A stretch of DNA of 64,000 bases from Rhodocyclus purpureus (GTDB taxonomy: Bacteria; Pseudomonadota; Gammaproteobacteria; Burkholderiales; Rhodocyclaceae). The notes under the pieces were generated by a model. That model did not search any database, was not told the origin of the DNA, and saw nothing but the letters and a program-made list of their open reading frames with translations. Every line of letters begins with the position of its first letter. The first letter of the stretch is position 1. The DNA lies in the NCBI RefSeq assembly GCF_016653115.1, contig NZ_NHRX01000063.1, positions 1 to 64,000 of the forward strand, written 5' to 3'. Below are positions 21,173 to 29,536 of this stretch, one piece after another. The translations under genes and the position numbers were made by a program.

Positions 21173-22489
21173 CTAGCGCTCCTCGAGACGCAGGTCGACG
21201 TAGGCGCGGTCGCGCGCCTGGCGCAGCCAGTCCTGGTAGGCCTCGTCGAACTTGCGTTCGCGCAGGGCCTGGCGCGCGGCCATGCGCTGGCGTTCGCTGG
21301 ACACGTCCTGCACGCGCCGCTCCAGCACCTCGATCAGGTGGAAGCCGAACGGCGACTGCACCGGCTGGCTGATCTCGCCCGGCTGCAGCGCGTTCATCGC
21401 GCGCTCGAACTCGGGAACCGTGTCGCCGGGGTAGATCCAGCCGAGGTCGCCGCCCTTCGGTGCCGAACCGTCCTGCGAGTAGAGGCGTGCCAGTTCGGCG
21501 AAGTTGCCGCCGTTCGCCAGGCGCTCGCGCAGCCCTTCGAGGCGATGGCGCGCCTCGGACTCGGAGACGACCTCGTTGACCTTGACCAGGATGTGGCGGA
21601 CGCGCGTCTGCTGCACGGCCGGCACCACCGCACCGCCGCGCTTGGCGATCAGCTTGATGAGGTGAAAGCCGTTCGCGCTGCGCAGCAGGGGCGAAGTCTC
21701 GCCAGGGTTCAGGCTCGCCGCCGACGCCGAGAAGATCGACGGCATGCGGTCGAGCGGGCGCCAGCCGAGGTCGCCGCCATTGAGCCCGTCGGGCGCATCG
21801 GAATAGGCGGCGGCGAGCTGGGCGAAGTCCTCGCCGCGAGCAAGCCGCGCCTGCACCTGCTCGGCCCGCTCCCTGAGCTTCTGGATCTGCTCCGGACTCG
21901 CCGCTTCCGGGGCGCGGAAGAGGATGTGCGCCAGCCTGAATTCCTCGCTCCTGCCCCCCTTGTCGGCTTCGGCGGCAAGATAGTTGTCGATCTCGCCTTC
22001 GGAGACGGCGATCTTGTTCTCGACCTCGCGTTCGCGCACGCGGGCGATGGTCATCTCCTCGCGGATCTCCTCGCGGAAACGCGACAAGGGAATTCCGTCC
22101 TTTTCCAGGAGCGCGGCAAACTGCGCGAGAGACATCTGGTTGTTGGCGGCGATCCGCTGCAGCGCCATCTCGAGCTGCGCATCGTCGATGCGCAGGCCGG
22201 TGTCACGCGCGTACTGCAACTGGATGCGGTCCATCACCAGGCGCTCGAGCATCTGCCGCTGCAGGACGTCCTGCGGTGGCAGCGGCGTGCCCTGGCGCTT
22301 CAAGCGGCCGAGCGCGGAATCGAGGCTGCTGCGCAGCTCGTTGAGCGTGATCACCTCGTCGTTGACGACGGCGACGATGCGGTCGGCGAGCACCGGTTCG
22401 CTGCGCGGCGTGGCAGCGGCGGCGGCGCCGGCGAGCGCCAGCAAGCCGACGGCGAGGAAAAGGGAGCGGATGCAGCGCGTGCAGTTCAT
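21173..22489 (-). CDS. surA: Periplasmic peptidyl-prolyl isomerase/chaperone SurA
   Basis: SurA escorts unfolded outer-membrane proteins to the BAM complex; LptD is a major client. It has 438 residues from the ATG at 22489: a signal peptide (SLFLAVGLLALAGAAAA), the N-terminal chaperone domain starting at LADRIVAVVNDEVIT, and two parvulin domains (RLAHILFRAPE... and RVRHILVKVNE...). I chose this start because GAGGAAG lies 6-7 bases upstream and the signal peptide follows at once. It overlaps nothing but lies 10 bases after the lptD stop, consistent with co-transcription. Confidence 0.95.
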   Translation of the reverse strand: MNCTRCIRSLFLAVGLLALAGAAAAATPRSEPVLADRIVAVVNDEVITLNELRSSLDSALGRLKRQGTPLPPQDVLQRQMLERLVMDRIQLQYARDTGLRIDDAQLEMALQRIAANNQMSLAQFAALLEKDGIPLSRFREEIREEMTIARVREREVENKIAVSEGEIDNYLAAEADKGGRSEEFRLAHILFRAPEAASPEQIQKLRERAEQVQARLARGEDFAQLAAAYSDAPDGLNGGDLGWRPLDRMPSIFSASAASLNPGETSPLLRSANGFHLIKLIAKRGGAVVPAVQQTRVRHILVKVNEVVSESEARHRLEGLRERLANGGNFAELARLYSQDGSAPKGGDLGWIYPGDTVPEFERAMNALQPGEISQPVQSPFGFHLIEVLERRVQDVSSERQRMAARQALRERKFDEAYQDWLRQARDRAYVDLRLEER

Positions 22490-22499
22490 GCAGTCTTCC

Positions 22500-25400
22500 T
22501 CATTGACCAAGGGCGGGATCGGAAAGTGTCTGGATATCGTTGATGCGGCCGTAGCCCTGGATACTGCGCCTGAGCAGTTGGAGCGGATTGGAGCCGACGC
22601 GCGCGAAATCGTTGAGCTCCAGTTGCACGAAGAACGTCGAGGATGCGACGCCCGTCGCCGTCGCCAGACGCTGGCCGACCATGCGGACGACCCAGCAACC
22701 GCCGTCGTACTCGAAGCCGAGGATGTTCTCGATCGGCTGCTGGTCCTTCAGCGAGTAGTTGAGGCGACCGACGGCGTACCAGCCGCCGTGGATCGGCCAC
22801 TGTCCGGAAAAGTCGACCTGCTTGATCTGGTCGCGGTTGAAGCGATACGCGGCGTTGAAGACCTTGCCCGGTGCCGGCAGGTAGCGCGCACCGAGCGAGG
22901 TGCGCTGGGTGCGCGCCTGATCGACGTTGTACTGGACAGCCGCGTCGGCGTAGAGCTTCGGGGCGACCTCGCCGGAGAAGGCGGCAAGCAGGTCGGACTT
23001 GTTCCACTCGCGCTGCGCCTGCGTCGGTAACATCACCTGCTGGTCGCTGAAGTAGAAGCGCTGGCCGAGCATCGCGCGCATCAGTTCGCGCCCGCTCTCG
23101 GGGGCGATCAGGCGAGAGGTCACCGCAGCGGTCAGCTGGTTGGCGTCGTTGAAGCGATCCTGGCCGGTGAACTGGTTCTCGGCGAAGATCTGCGCGAAGT
23201 TGAAGTCGGCCAGACCGCTGTCGAAGACCGGGATGCGGCTCTGGTCGCGGTAGGGGACGTTCAGGTAGTAGAGGCGCGGTTCGAGCGTCTGCGTGAAGTT
23301 TTGACCCGCCCACTCCAACGGCCGCTCGAAAGTCATCCCGGCGTCGACCGAGAAGACCGGCAGGGTGCGGTTGAAGCTGTCGGGTGCGTCCGCCAGCGCG
23401 CCGGCGTCCTGGCGGGTCATCGTCCAGTTGGTCGCATGCACGCCGAGCTTCGGCGTCACGTACCAGCCGGGATTGACGATCGGCAGCGCCAGCTGCGGAT
23501 AGACGACCAGGCGCCGCGCCTCGGCCTTGGCCGGGTCGGCATTCACGAAGGCCGAATACTGGCCGAACAGCGAGCTGTCGGTGCCGCCGAGCCAATACGG
23601 CTTGCGCGCGTTGAAGTTGATCTGCGGCAAGAGGCTGTACGGCTTCGTCACCGACACCGCGGGGTCGGGCTGCAGCGTCTGGTACGACTGCAGGTTGAGG
23701 TTCGTCGTCCACCAGCCGCTCGGCGACCAGTTGAGCATCCCCTGGCGCAGCAACTGGGTCTGCGCGGTGCTGCCGATCCGGCTCGACAGGTCCGTGTAGT
23801 ACTTGTCGTCGGAAACCGCGTTGAAATTGAGTTGCCCGGACAGCCCCGGTGCCAAGGTATGGCGATGCAGCAGCGACAGCCCCCAGCGGTTCTCCTCGGC
23901 GAGCAGGTCGTTGGGCAGCAGTTCCAGCCGCGCCTGTCCCGAATAGTTGTAATCGAGGTAGCGGAAGTCGGTATTGAGCTGGAGGCCGCGCTTGGACAGG
24001 ATGCGCGGCGCGATGGTCGCGTCCATGTTCGGCGCGATGTTCCAGTAATACGGCAGGTTCAGCGAGAAGCCGCTGGTGGTGCTCGAGGCGAAGGTCGGCG
24101 CGAGGAAGCCCGACTTGCGCTGGTTGTTGAGCGAAAAAGTCAGCCACGGCGAATAGAGGATCGGCACGCCCTTGAAGTAGACCGTGCCGTTGCGCCCCTC
24201 GCCGACCTCGCGGTCGTAGTCGAGCCTGAGCTCGTCCGCTTGCGCGTACCAGTCGTCGTTGCCCGGCTTGCAGGTGCTGTAGGTGCCTTCGCTGATGCGC
24301 ACCTGGTTTTCGCCTTCGAAGTCGATCCGCTCGGCCTGGCCGTGCCCCTCGACTGCGGTGCGCGGCGCCAACGTCGAGAACGAGGACACCGTGGACACAC
24401 CAACGCTGGCGTAAGGCGATCCCGAAGGCATCACGTAGGAGCTGCTGTCGGTTCCCGTCACCGGGGCTGCGGCCCCATTCGGCGTCGTGGGCAAGGTGCC
24501 GCCCACCGTCAGCGGGTCCTGCGCACCGAACGCCGAAACGCTCTGCCCGAAGGCCGCCACCGCCTTCGGCTGCCGCATCAGCGTGTAGCTCGGCTGTTCG
24601 AAGAAGCCGACCTGATCCTGCAGACGCAGGCGCAGATAGGGGCCGGAGACGACGTCGCCGCCCTGCTCGATGCGCACCTTGCCGCTGGCAGTGACTTCGT
24701 CTTCAACCGGCGAATAGGTGAGGCGCTCGGCGGTGAGTACCGTGCCGATCCTGCGCAGTTCGGCATCGCCCTCGGCGACCATCTCGGTTTCGGTATCGCC
24801 GTGGATGCGATCGGCGGTCAGGAAAACCGGGAGGGGCTGATCGCTCTTGACCGGTTCGCCCATCTGCTTGGTCAGGCGCAGGGACAAGGGCGGCAGGCCG
24901 TCGTCCACGCGCTCTTCCTCGGTATCCGCCTCGGCTGGCGACGGTTCGCCGCTACTCTCCGGTACGGCCAAGGGTGCCGCCGGAGATTCAGCCGTGCCGG
25001 CCGGGAAGGCCGTGGCGGGCACGCTCCCTGCCGCGTAGGGGGCAGCAGCCGGCGTTCGGTAAGGGCCGGCGACGATCTGCGGACGCTGTTCCTGCGCCGC
25101 CGCAGGAGCGCTTGCCGGCGTCCCGATCGCCTCGCCCGCCTTGCCGAACTCCCACTTCGCCCAGAAGAAGAAGACGTTGCCGGCTCCCGCACCGCCGGGA
25201 ACGAAGGCCGTTTCGAGACTCAGGTTGCGATAGCCGATCGAAGCGATCGGCAGGATGCCGGGAAAGGGCTTGTAGTCGAAGATGTCGGCACGCATCATCA
25301 GGAAGGCCGTGTAGCCGAGACCGAGCTTCACCTCATCGACCGGATTCCAGAAGGTCTTCCACCCGTAGCCGGCCATCCACTGTGGCTTGAAGTGCGAATC

Positions 25401-25946
25401 GTGGAAGCCCATCGCGTAGACGCCTTCCCAGTTGCCCTTCTCGTTATAGCGACCGAAGCCGGCCCCCAGGCCGGGCGGATTTTCCTGATAGCCGGCGATC
25501 TGTTCCTTGGTATACGCGCTGCGCAGGTGGTAGGTGTGGAACGGCAGGTAGAGCTCGAGCGTGCCGAGATCCCAGGTCTGCCTGACCGGCTGCCACAAGC
25601 GCTGGGCCCACGACGGTGGCACAGGGGCGGCGACGGCAGACGGCTCGGCGGTGGCCGCGCCACGGGCCGCCTTGTCAGTGCTGCGGGAGGCCGGGCGCGT
25701 GCCCGACGAACGCCCCGTGCCGCTGCCCGCGTCGAGCGCGCGCCCGGCGGTGCCGGTGGCGGGGGGGCTGGCGGGCCTCGGTAGCGAAGCCGTCGGAGGC
25801 ACCGGCAGCCCGAGCAGCGCCGGGTGCACGCGCAGGGGACTCAGCCCCTGCGCGCCGGCGGCGAGCGGCAAGGCGCCGAGCATGGCGCCCGAGACGAACA
25901 CCGCGAGAGGCTTCACGCGAAAGGGAAGACCGATGCGGAAATTCAT
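22500..25946 (-). CDS. lptD: PagP-LptD fusion: lipid A palmitoyltransferase domain joined to LPS-assembly outer-membrane protein
   Basis: A 1148-residue protein against about 750-800 usual for LptD. From the ATG at 25946 (AGGA upstream) it has a signal peptide (FVSGAMLGALPLAAGAQG), then residues 112-267 that match PagP: LPFHTYHLRSAY, YNEKGNWEGVYAMGFHDSHF, MAGYGWKTFWNPV, LPIASIGYRNLSLE and the last strand NVFFFWAKWEF. His140 and Asp183-Ser184 align with the PagP catalytic His33, Asp76, Ser77. A Pro/Ala-rich linker (268-350) leads to the LptD periplasmic jellyroll (LPVFLTADRIHG onward, 372) and barrel (LEPRLYYLNVPYRDQS; C-terminal GGCWVVR). No stop, frameshift or second signal peptide separates them. 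A Ser/Thr-rich insert sits at about 464-530. Confidence 0.93.
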   Translation of the reverse strand: MNFRIGLPFRVKPLAVFVSGAMLGALPLAAGAQGLSPLRVHPALLGLPVPPTASLPRPASPPATGTAGRALDAGSGTGRSSGTRPASRSTDKAARGAATAEPSAVAAPVPPSWAQRLWQPVRQTWDLGTLELYLPFHTYHLRSAYTKEQIAGYQENPPGLGAGFGRYNEKGNWEGVYAMGFHDSHFKPQWMAGYGWKTFWNPVDEVKLGLGYTAFLMMRADIFDYKPFPGILPIASIGYRNLSLETAFVPGGAGAGNVFFFWAKWEFGKAGEAIGTPASAPAAAQEQRPQIVAGPYRTPAAAPYAAGSVPATAFPAGTAESPAAPLAVPESSGEPSPAEADTEEERVDDGLPPLSLRLTKQMGEPVKSDQPLPVFLTADRIHGDTETEMVAEGDAELRRIGTVLTAERLTYSPVEDEVTASGKVRIEQGGDVVSGPYLRLRLQDQVGFFEQPSYTLMRQPKAVAAFGQSVSAFGAQDPLTVGGTLPTTPNGAAAPVTGTDSSSYVMPSGSPYASVGVSTVSSFSTLAPRTAVEGHGQAERIDFEGENQVRISEGTYSTCKPGNDDWYAQADELRLDYDREVGEGRNGTVYFKGVPILYSPWLTFSLNNQRKSGFLAPTFASSTTSGFSLNLPYYWNIAPNMDATIAPRILSKRGLQLNTDFRYLDYNYSGQARLELLPNDLLAEENRWGLSLLHRHTLAPGLSGQLNFNAVSDDKYYTDLSSRIGSTAQTQLLRQGMLNWSPSGWWTTNLNLQSYQTLQPDPAVSVTKPYSLLPQINFNARKPYWLGGTDSSLFGQYSAFVNADPAKAEARRLVVYPQLALPIVNPGWYVTPKLGVHATNWTMTRQDAGALADAPDSFNRTLPVFSVDAGMTFERPLEWAGQNFTQTLEPRLYYLNVPYRDQSRIPVFDSGLADFNFAQIFAENQFTGQDRFNDANQLTAAVTSRLIAPESGRELMRAMLGQRFYFSDQQVMLPTQAQREWNKSDLLAAFSGEVAPKLYADAAVQYNVDQARTQRTSLGARYLPAPGKVFNAAYRFNRDQIKQVDFSGQWPIHGGWYAVGRLNYSLKDQQPIENILGFEYDGGCWVVRMVGQRLATATGVASSTFFVQLELNDFARVGSNPLQLLRRSIQGYGRINDIQTLSDPALGQ

Positions 25947-26010
25947 TCGTCCTGGGGGGGCTGGATTCGGGTCGGCGGAAGGGAAACGCATCAGGAGCGC
26001 CCGTGAGTCG

Positions 26011-26040
26011 CGGCCATTCGTGGCCATGGGTGGCCATTCG
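26011..26040. repeat. Three phased 10-bp direct repeats between lptD and amgK
   Basis: The sequence reads CGGCCATTCG, TGGCCATGGG, TGGCCATTCG in direct succession. The period equals one helical turn, and the array lies just upstream of the amgK -10 candidate and in the lptD leader. It could be an operator for a phased DNA-binding protein; this is inference. Confidence 0.5.
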
Positions 26041-26057
26041 CGCGCGGGTGGCAGGTG

Positions 26058-26063
26058 TAAAAT
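26058..26063 (+). promoter_or_regulatory. Candidate -10 element for amgK-murU
   Basis: TAAAAT preceded by GGTG lies 128 bases before the amgK start. No clear TTGACA-like -35 stands 17 bases upstream; the three 10-bp repeats occupy that place instead, which might point to activator or repressor control. Confidence 0.3.
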
Positions 26064-26069
26064 CGCGCA

Positions 26070-26078
26070 ATTCTAGCA
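26070..26078 (-). promoter_or_regulatory. Candidate extended -10 promoter for lptD
   Basis: On the minus strand TGCTAGAAT matches the extended -10 pattern TGnTATAAT at five of six hexamer positions. It would give a leader of about 115 bases before the lptD ATG. The -35 region is weak, as is common with extended -10 promoters. Confidence 0.4.
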
Positions 26079-26190
26079 TCAACACCAGGCCTTGCTTCGC
26101 GCCGCCGCCGTGATCGCGCGTGGCAGCGCACGGCCTCCCCATTCATGCAGGCCGGCCAGAGACCTGGCCGCCCCTTCCGGAGAAAGACCG

Positions 26191-27264
26191 ATGAACCCCA
26201 TGCCAGAGAGTGGCGGCCAGTCTGCAGCGCCGCTCGCCGCTGCGGGCGACGAACGTATGCGCGCCGTGCACGAATTCGTCAGCGCAGCGCTCGGCGGCCA
26301 GGCCGGCGCGATCGCACCGGCCTCGGCCGACGCCAGCTTCCGTCGCTATTTCCGGGTGACGCTCACCGACGGCACGACGCGCATCGTCATGGACGCGCCG
26401 CCCGCACACGAGGACTGCCGCCCCTTCCTTACCGTTGCCGCCCTGTTCCGGGCAGCCGGCGCCAACACGCCCGAAGTCTTCGCCAGCGACCTCGCGCAAG
26501 GCTTCCTCCTGCTCTCCGACCTCGGCAGCCGCACCTACCTCGACGCCTTCACCGCCGACAGCGGCAGTGCGCCGCGGCACTACGCCGACGCGCGCGCAGC
26601 GCTGATCGCCATCCAGCACGCCAGCCGGCCGGGGATCCTGCCGGCCTACGACCGCGAACTGCTCGCGCGCGAACTGGCGCTCTTCCCCGACTGGTACGTC
26701 GCCCGCCATCTCGGCATCAGCCTCGACAGCAAGCAGGCGGAGACGCTGGCGACGGTCAATGGCCTGCTGCTCGACTGCGCCCAGGCGCAGGCGCAGGTCT
26801 TCGTGCACCGCGACTATCACTCGCGCAACCTGATGGTCGTCGGCGACGGGGGATTCCCGCGGTCACCGGGCGTCCTCGACTTCCAGGACGCGGTGTATGG
26901 CCCGATCACCTACGACCCCGTCTCGCTCTTCCGCGACGCCTACATCGACTGGGAAGAAGACCAGGAGCTCGACTTCGTCATCCGCTACTGGGAAGCCGCG
27001 CGCGCGGCCGGACTGCCGGTCGCGACCGATTTCCACGACTTCTACCGCGACTACGAATGGATGGGCGCGCAGCGCCAGCTCAAGGTGCTCGGCATCTTCG
27101 CCCGCCTCAAGCACCGTGACGGCAAGGACGGCTACCTGAAGGACATGCCGCGCGTCGCCTACTACCTGCGCCGCACCTGCGAGCGTTACCGCGAGCTGCG
27201 GCCGCTGGCGCGCCTGCTCGACACGCTCGAAAATAGGCAGGTGACGGTCGGCCTCACCTTCTGA
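26191..27264 (+). CDS. amgK: N-acetylmuramate/N-acetylglucosamine anomeric kinase
   Basis: AmgK phosphorylates MurNAc (and GlcNAc) at C1 in the cell-wall recycling bypass that supports intrinsic fosfomycin resistance in Pseudomonas and relatives. It has 357 residues with an aminoglycoside-phosphotransferase fold: SFRRYFRVTL, a catalytic VFHRDYHSRNLM-type loop (here VFVHRDYHSRNLM) and the metal-binding GVLDFQDAVYGPITYD. The ATG at 26191 follows GGAGAAAG. It is directly upstream of murU, eight bases between stop and start, and divergent from lptD, the typical arrangement. Confidence 0.93.
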   Translation: MNPMPESGGQSAAPLAAAGDERMRAVHEFVSAALGGQAGAIAPASADASFRRYFRVTLTDGTTRIVMDAPPAHEDCRPFLTVAALFRAAGANTPEVFASDLAQGFLLLSDLGSRTYLDAFTADSGSAPRHYADARAALIAIQHASRPGILPAYDRELLARELALFPDWYVARHLGISLDSKQAETLATVNGLLLDCAQAQAQVFVHRDYHSRNLMVVGDGGFPRSPGVLDFQDAVYGPITYDPVSLFRDAYIDWEEDQELDFVIRYWEAARAAGLPVATDFHDFYRDYEWMGAQRQLKVLGIFARLKHRDGKDGYLKDMPRVAYYLRRTCERYRELRPLARLLDTLENRQVTVGLTF

Positions 27265-27272
27265 AGGTGGCG

Positions 27273-27962
27273 ATGAAGACGCTGATCTTCGCCGCCGGCC
27301 GCGGCGAGCGCATGCGCCCCCTGACCGACACGCTGCCGAAGCCGCTGCTGCAGGTCGGCGGCAAGCCGCTGATCGTCTGGCACCTCGAACGGCTGGCGGC
27401 GGCGGGACTCTCCGAGGTGGTGATCAACTGCGCGCATCTGGCCGACACCTTGCAGGCCGCCCTCGGCGACGGCAGTGCCTGCGGCGTCCGCATCGCCTGG
27501 TCGCGCGAACCCGCCGGCGCGCTGGAAACCGCCGGCGGCATCGCCTGGGCGCAGCCGCTGCTCGGTGACGACCCTTTCCTCGTCATCAACGGCGACGTCT
27601 TCTGCGACTGGGACCTGGCGCGCGCACCGGCCATCGCCGCGACGCTCGGCGCGCGTGGCCGCGACGCGCATCTGGTGATGGTCGACAATCCGCCGCAGCA
27701 CCCCGGCGGCGACTTCGCCCTCGTCGGCGACAGCGTCGTCGCTGCCCGGCACGCTGCCGCAACGCTCACCTACGCGGGGATCGGCATCTTCTCGCCGGCA
27801 CTCGTCGCCGGTGTCGAGCGCGGCGCAGTCATGAAACTGCGGCCGCTCCTCGACGCAGCGATCGCCGCCGGCCGCCTCGGCGGGGAACACCACGGCGGCC
27901 GATGGGTCGACGTCGGAACGCCCGAACGCCTCGCCGCACTCGACCGCGAACTGCGCCGCTGA
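27273..27962 (+). CDS. murU: N-acetylmuramate alpha-1-phosphate uridylyltransferase
   Basis: MurU converts MurNAc-1-phosphate to UDP-MurNAc, completing the shortcut that bypasses de novo MurA/MurB. It has 229 residues with the nucleotidyltransferase signature AAGRGERMRPLTDTLPKPLL, the metal-binding INGDVFCDWD and the C-terminal GRWVDVGTPERLAAL. I prefer the ATG at 27273, preceded by AAGG at five bases, over a GTG at 27267. It forms a two-gene unit with amgK. Confidence 0.93.
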   Translation: MKTLIFAAGRGERMRPLTDTLPKPLLQVGGKPLIVWHLERLAAAGLSEVVINCAHLADTLQAALGDGSACGVRIAWSREPAGALETAGGIAWAQPLLGDDPFLVINGDVFCDWDLARAPAIAATLGARGRDAHLVMVDNPPQHPGGDFALVGDSVVAARHAAATLTYAGIGIFSPALVAGVERGAVMKLRPLLDAAIAAGRLGGEHHGGRWVDVGTPERLAALDRELRR

Positions 27963-27981
27963 GGATCGTTTTGATCCTTGT

Positions 27982-28150
27982 AACCTCTTTTCATCCACGA
28001 AAAACACGAAAGCCACGAAAGCCACGAAACAAAACATAGGGTTGCGGTCGTTCAGTGTCCAACCCATCCGGTTGTTTCCACTCAGCGTCAAAGCCCATGA
28101 ATGATTTCGCGTTTTTTCGTGCATTTCGTGGTCAAGTGCTTTTTTCAGGT
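27982..28150. repeat. Dispersed repeat family B, copy 2
   Basis: About 169 bases in the orientation opposite to copy 1. It starts AACCTCTTTTCATCCACGAA and ends GTGCTTTTTTCAGGTT, with the ACATAGGGTTGCGGTCGTTC core between. It fills the gap between murU and pepP. Confidence 0.8.
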
Positions 28151-28195
28151 TGATACAGCCTCCTCTCAAACCGCGCCGATCCCGAAAAGCCTCCG

Positions 28196-29536
28196 ATGAC
28201 CGCCCCCCTGACTCCTGCCGGCCGGCACTCCCCGTTCTCCCTGCGCCGCCAGCGCCTGCTGGCACAGCTCGGCGACGGCATCGCCATCGTGCCGACCGCC
28301 CCCGAGCGCATCCGCAACCGCGACACGCACCATCCCTACCGTTTCGACAGTTACTTCTGGTATCTGTCGGGCTTTCCCGAACCCGAGGCGGTGCTCGTCC
28401 TCGTCGGCGAGCGGCGCGGCGCGCAGCCCGCGCCGGCGCGCGCCATCCTCTTCTGCCGGCCGAAGCACGCCGAACGCGAGATCTGGGACGGCTTCCGTTA
28501 CGGCCCCGCAGCGGCGCAGGAGACTTTCGGCTTCGACGAGGCCTGGCCGATCGAGGAATTCGAGCAGCGCCTGCCCGAGCTGCTCGCCGACCGTGACAGC
28601 GTCTGGCACTCCTTCGGCGACGACAGCGCCTGGGACGCGCGCATCTTCAAGGCGATGGCGGCGGTGCGTGGCATGGCGCGCGCCGGCAGGCGGCCGCCGC
28701 GCAGCATCAGGGACCTGCGCGCCCCGCTCGACGCGATGCGCCTCGTCAAGGACGCGCACGAGATCCGGCTGATGCACGAGGCCGCCGACATCGCCGCGGC
28801 CGGCCACGCGCGCGCCATGCGCGCCTGCCGTCCGGGGATGGCCGAATACGAGCTCGAAGCCGAGCTGTCGCACGAATTCCGCCGCCGCGGTGCCGACGGC
28901 CACGCCTACCCGCCGATCGTCGCCGGCGGCGCCAACGCCTGCATCCTGCACTACGTGGACAACCGCCGCCTGCTCGCCGACGGTGCGCTGGTGCTGATCG
29001 ACGCCGGCTGCGAGCTCGAAGGCTACGCCGCCGACATCACGCGCACTTTCCCGGTCAATGGGCGCTTCAGCGCCGCGCAGCGCGAGGTCTACGAAATCGT
29101 GCTCGCCGCGCAGGCCGCCGCGATCGACGCGATCCGCCCCGGCGCCCCCTTCACCGCCTACCACGACGCGGCGCTGCGCGTGCTCACCCAGGGGCTGATC
29201 GACCTCGGCCTGATCGAAGGCAGCGTCGACGGCGCAATCGAGCGCGAGGCCTACAAGCCGTGGTACATGCACCGCACCGGCCACTGGCTCGGACTGGACG
29301 TGCATGACGCGGGCGACTACAAGTCCGGCGACGAATGGACGACGCTGGCGCCGGGGATGACGCTGACCGTCGAACCGGGCCTCTACCTGCGCCCGGGCGA
29401 GAAGGTGCCGGCCGCGCTCGCCGGCATCGGCATCCGCATCGAGGACGACGTGCTCGTCACCGCCGAGGGGGCGAGCGTGTACACCAGCGCACCGAAGACG
29501 GTCGCCGAGATCGAGGAGGTGATGCGCCGTGACTGA
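28196..29536 (+). CDS. pepP: Xaa-Pro aminopeptidase
   Basis: An M24B metallopeptidase that removes an N-terminal residue linked to proline. It has 446 residues. The N-terminal domain includes TAPERIRNRDTHHPYRFDSYF and YLSGFPEPEA; the catalytic pita-bread domain has LIDAGCELEGYAADITRTF (metal aspartates), HRTGHWLGLDVHD, and the metal glutamates in TVEPGLYL and IEDDVLV. The stop overlaps the next gene by eight bases, so it is coupled to the ubiquinone hydroxylase, a conserved proteobacterial pairing. Confidence 0.96.
   Translation: MTAPLTPAGRHSPFSLRRQRLLAQLGDGIAIVPTAPERIRNRDTHHPYRFDSYFWYLSGFPEPEAVLVLVGERRGAQPAPARAILFCRPKHAEREIWDGFRYGPAAAQETFGFDEAWPIEEFEQRLPELLADRDSVWHSFGDDSAWDARIFKAMAAVRGMARAGRRPPRSIRDLRAPLDAMRLVKDAHEIRLMHEAADIAAAGHARAMRACRPGMAEYELEAELSHEFRRRGADGHAYPPIVAGGANACILHYVDNRRLLADGALVLIDAGCELEGYAADITRTFPVNGRFSAAQREVYEIVLAAQAAAIDAIRPGAPFTAYHDAALRVLTQGLIDLGLIEGSVDGAIEREAYKPWYMHRTGHWLGLDVHDAGDYKSGDEWTTLAPGMTLTVEPGLYLRPGEKVPAALAGIGIRIEDDVLVTAEGASVYTSAPKTVAEIEEVMRRD

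Noticed and set aside
19295-22543. A 3.2-kb open frame on the plus strand opposite rsmA, pdxA and surA
   Set aside because: It is antisense to three well-supported genes and its translation is Arg/Gly/His/Ala-rich low-complexity of the kind produced by high-GC codon bias.
23301-25784. A long plus-strand open frame opposite the PagP-LptD gene
   Set aside because: It is antisense and low-complexity Arg-rich. The minus-strand frame has clear PagP and LptD motifs.
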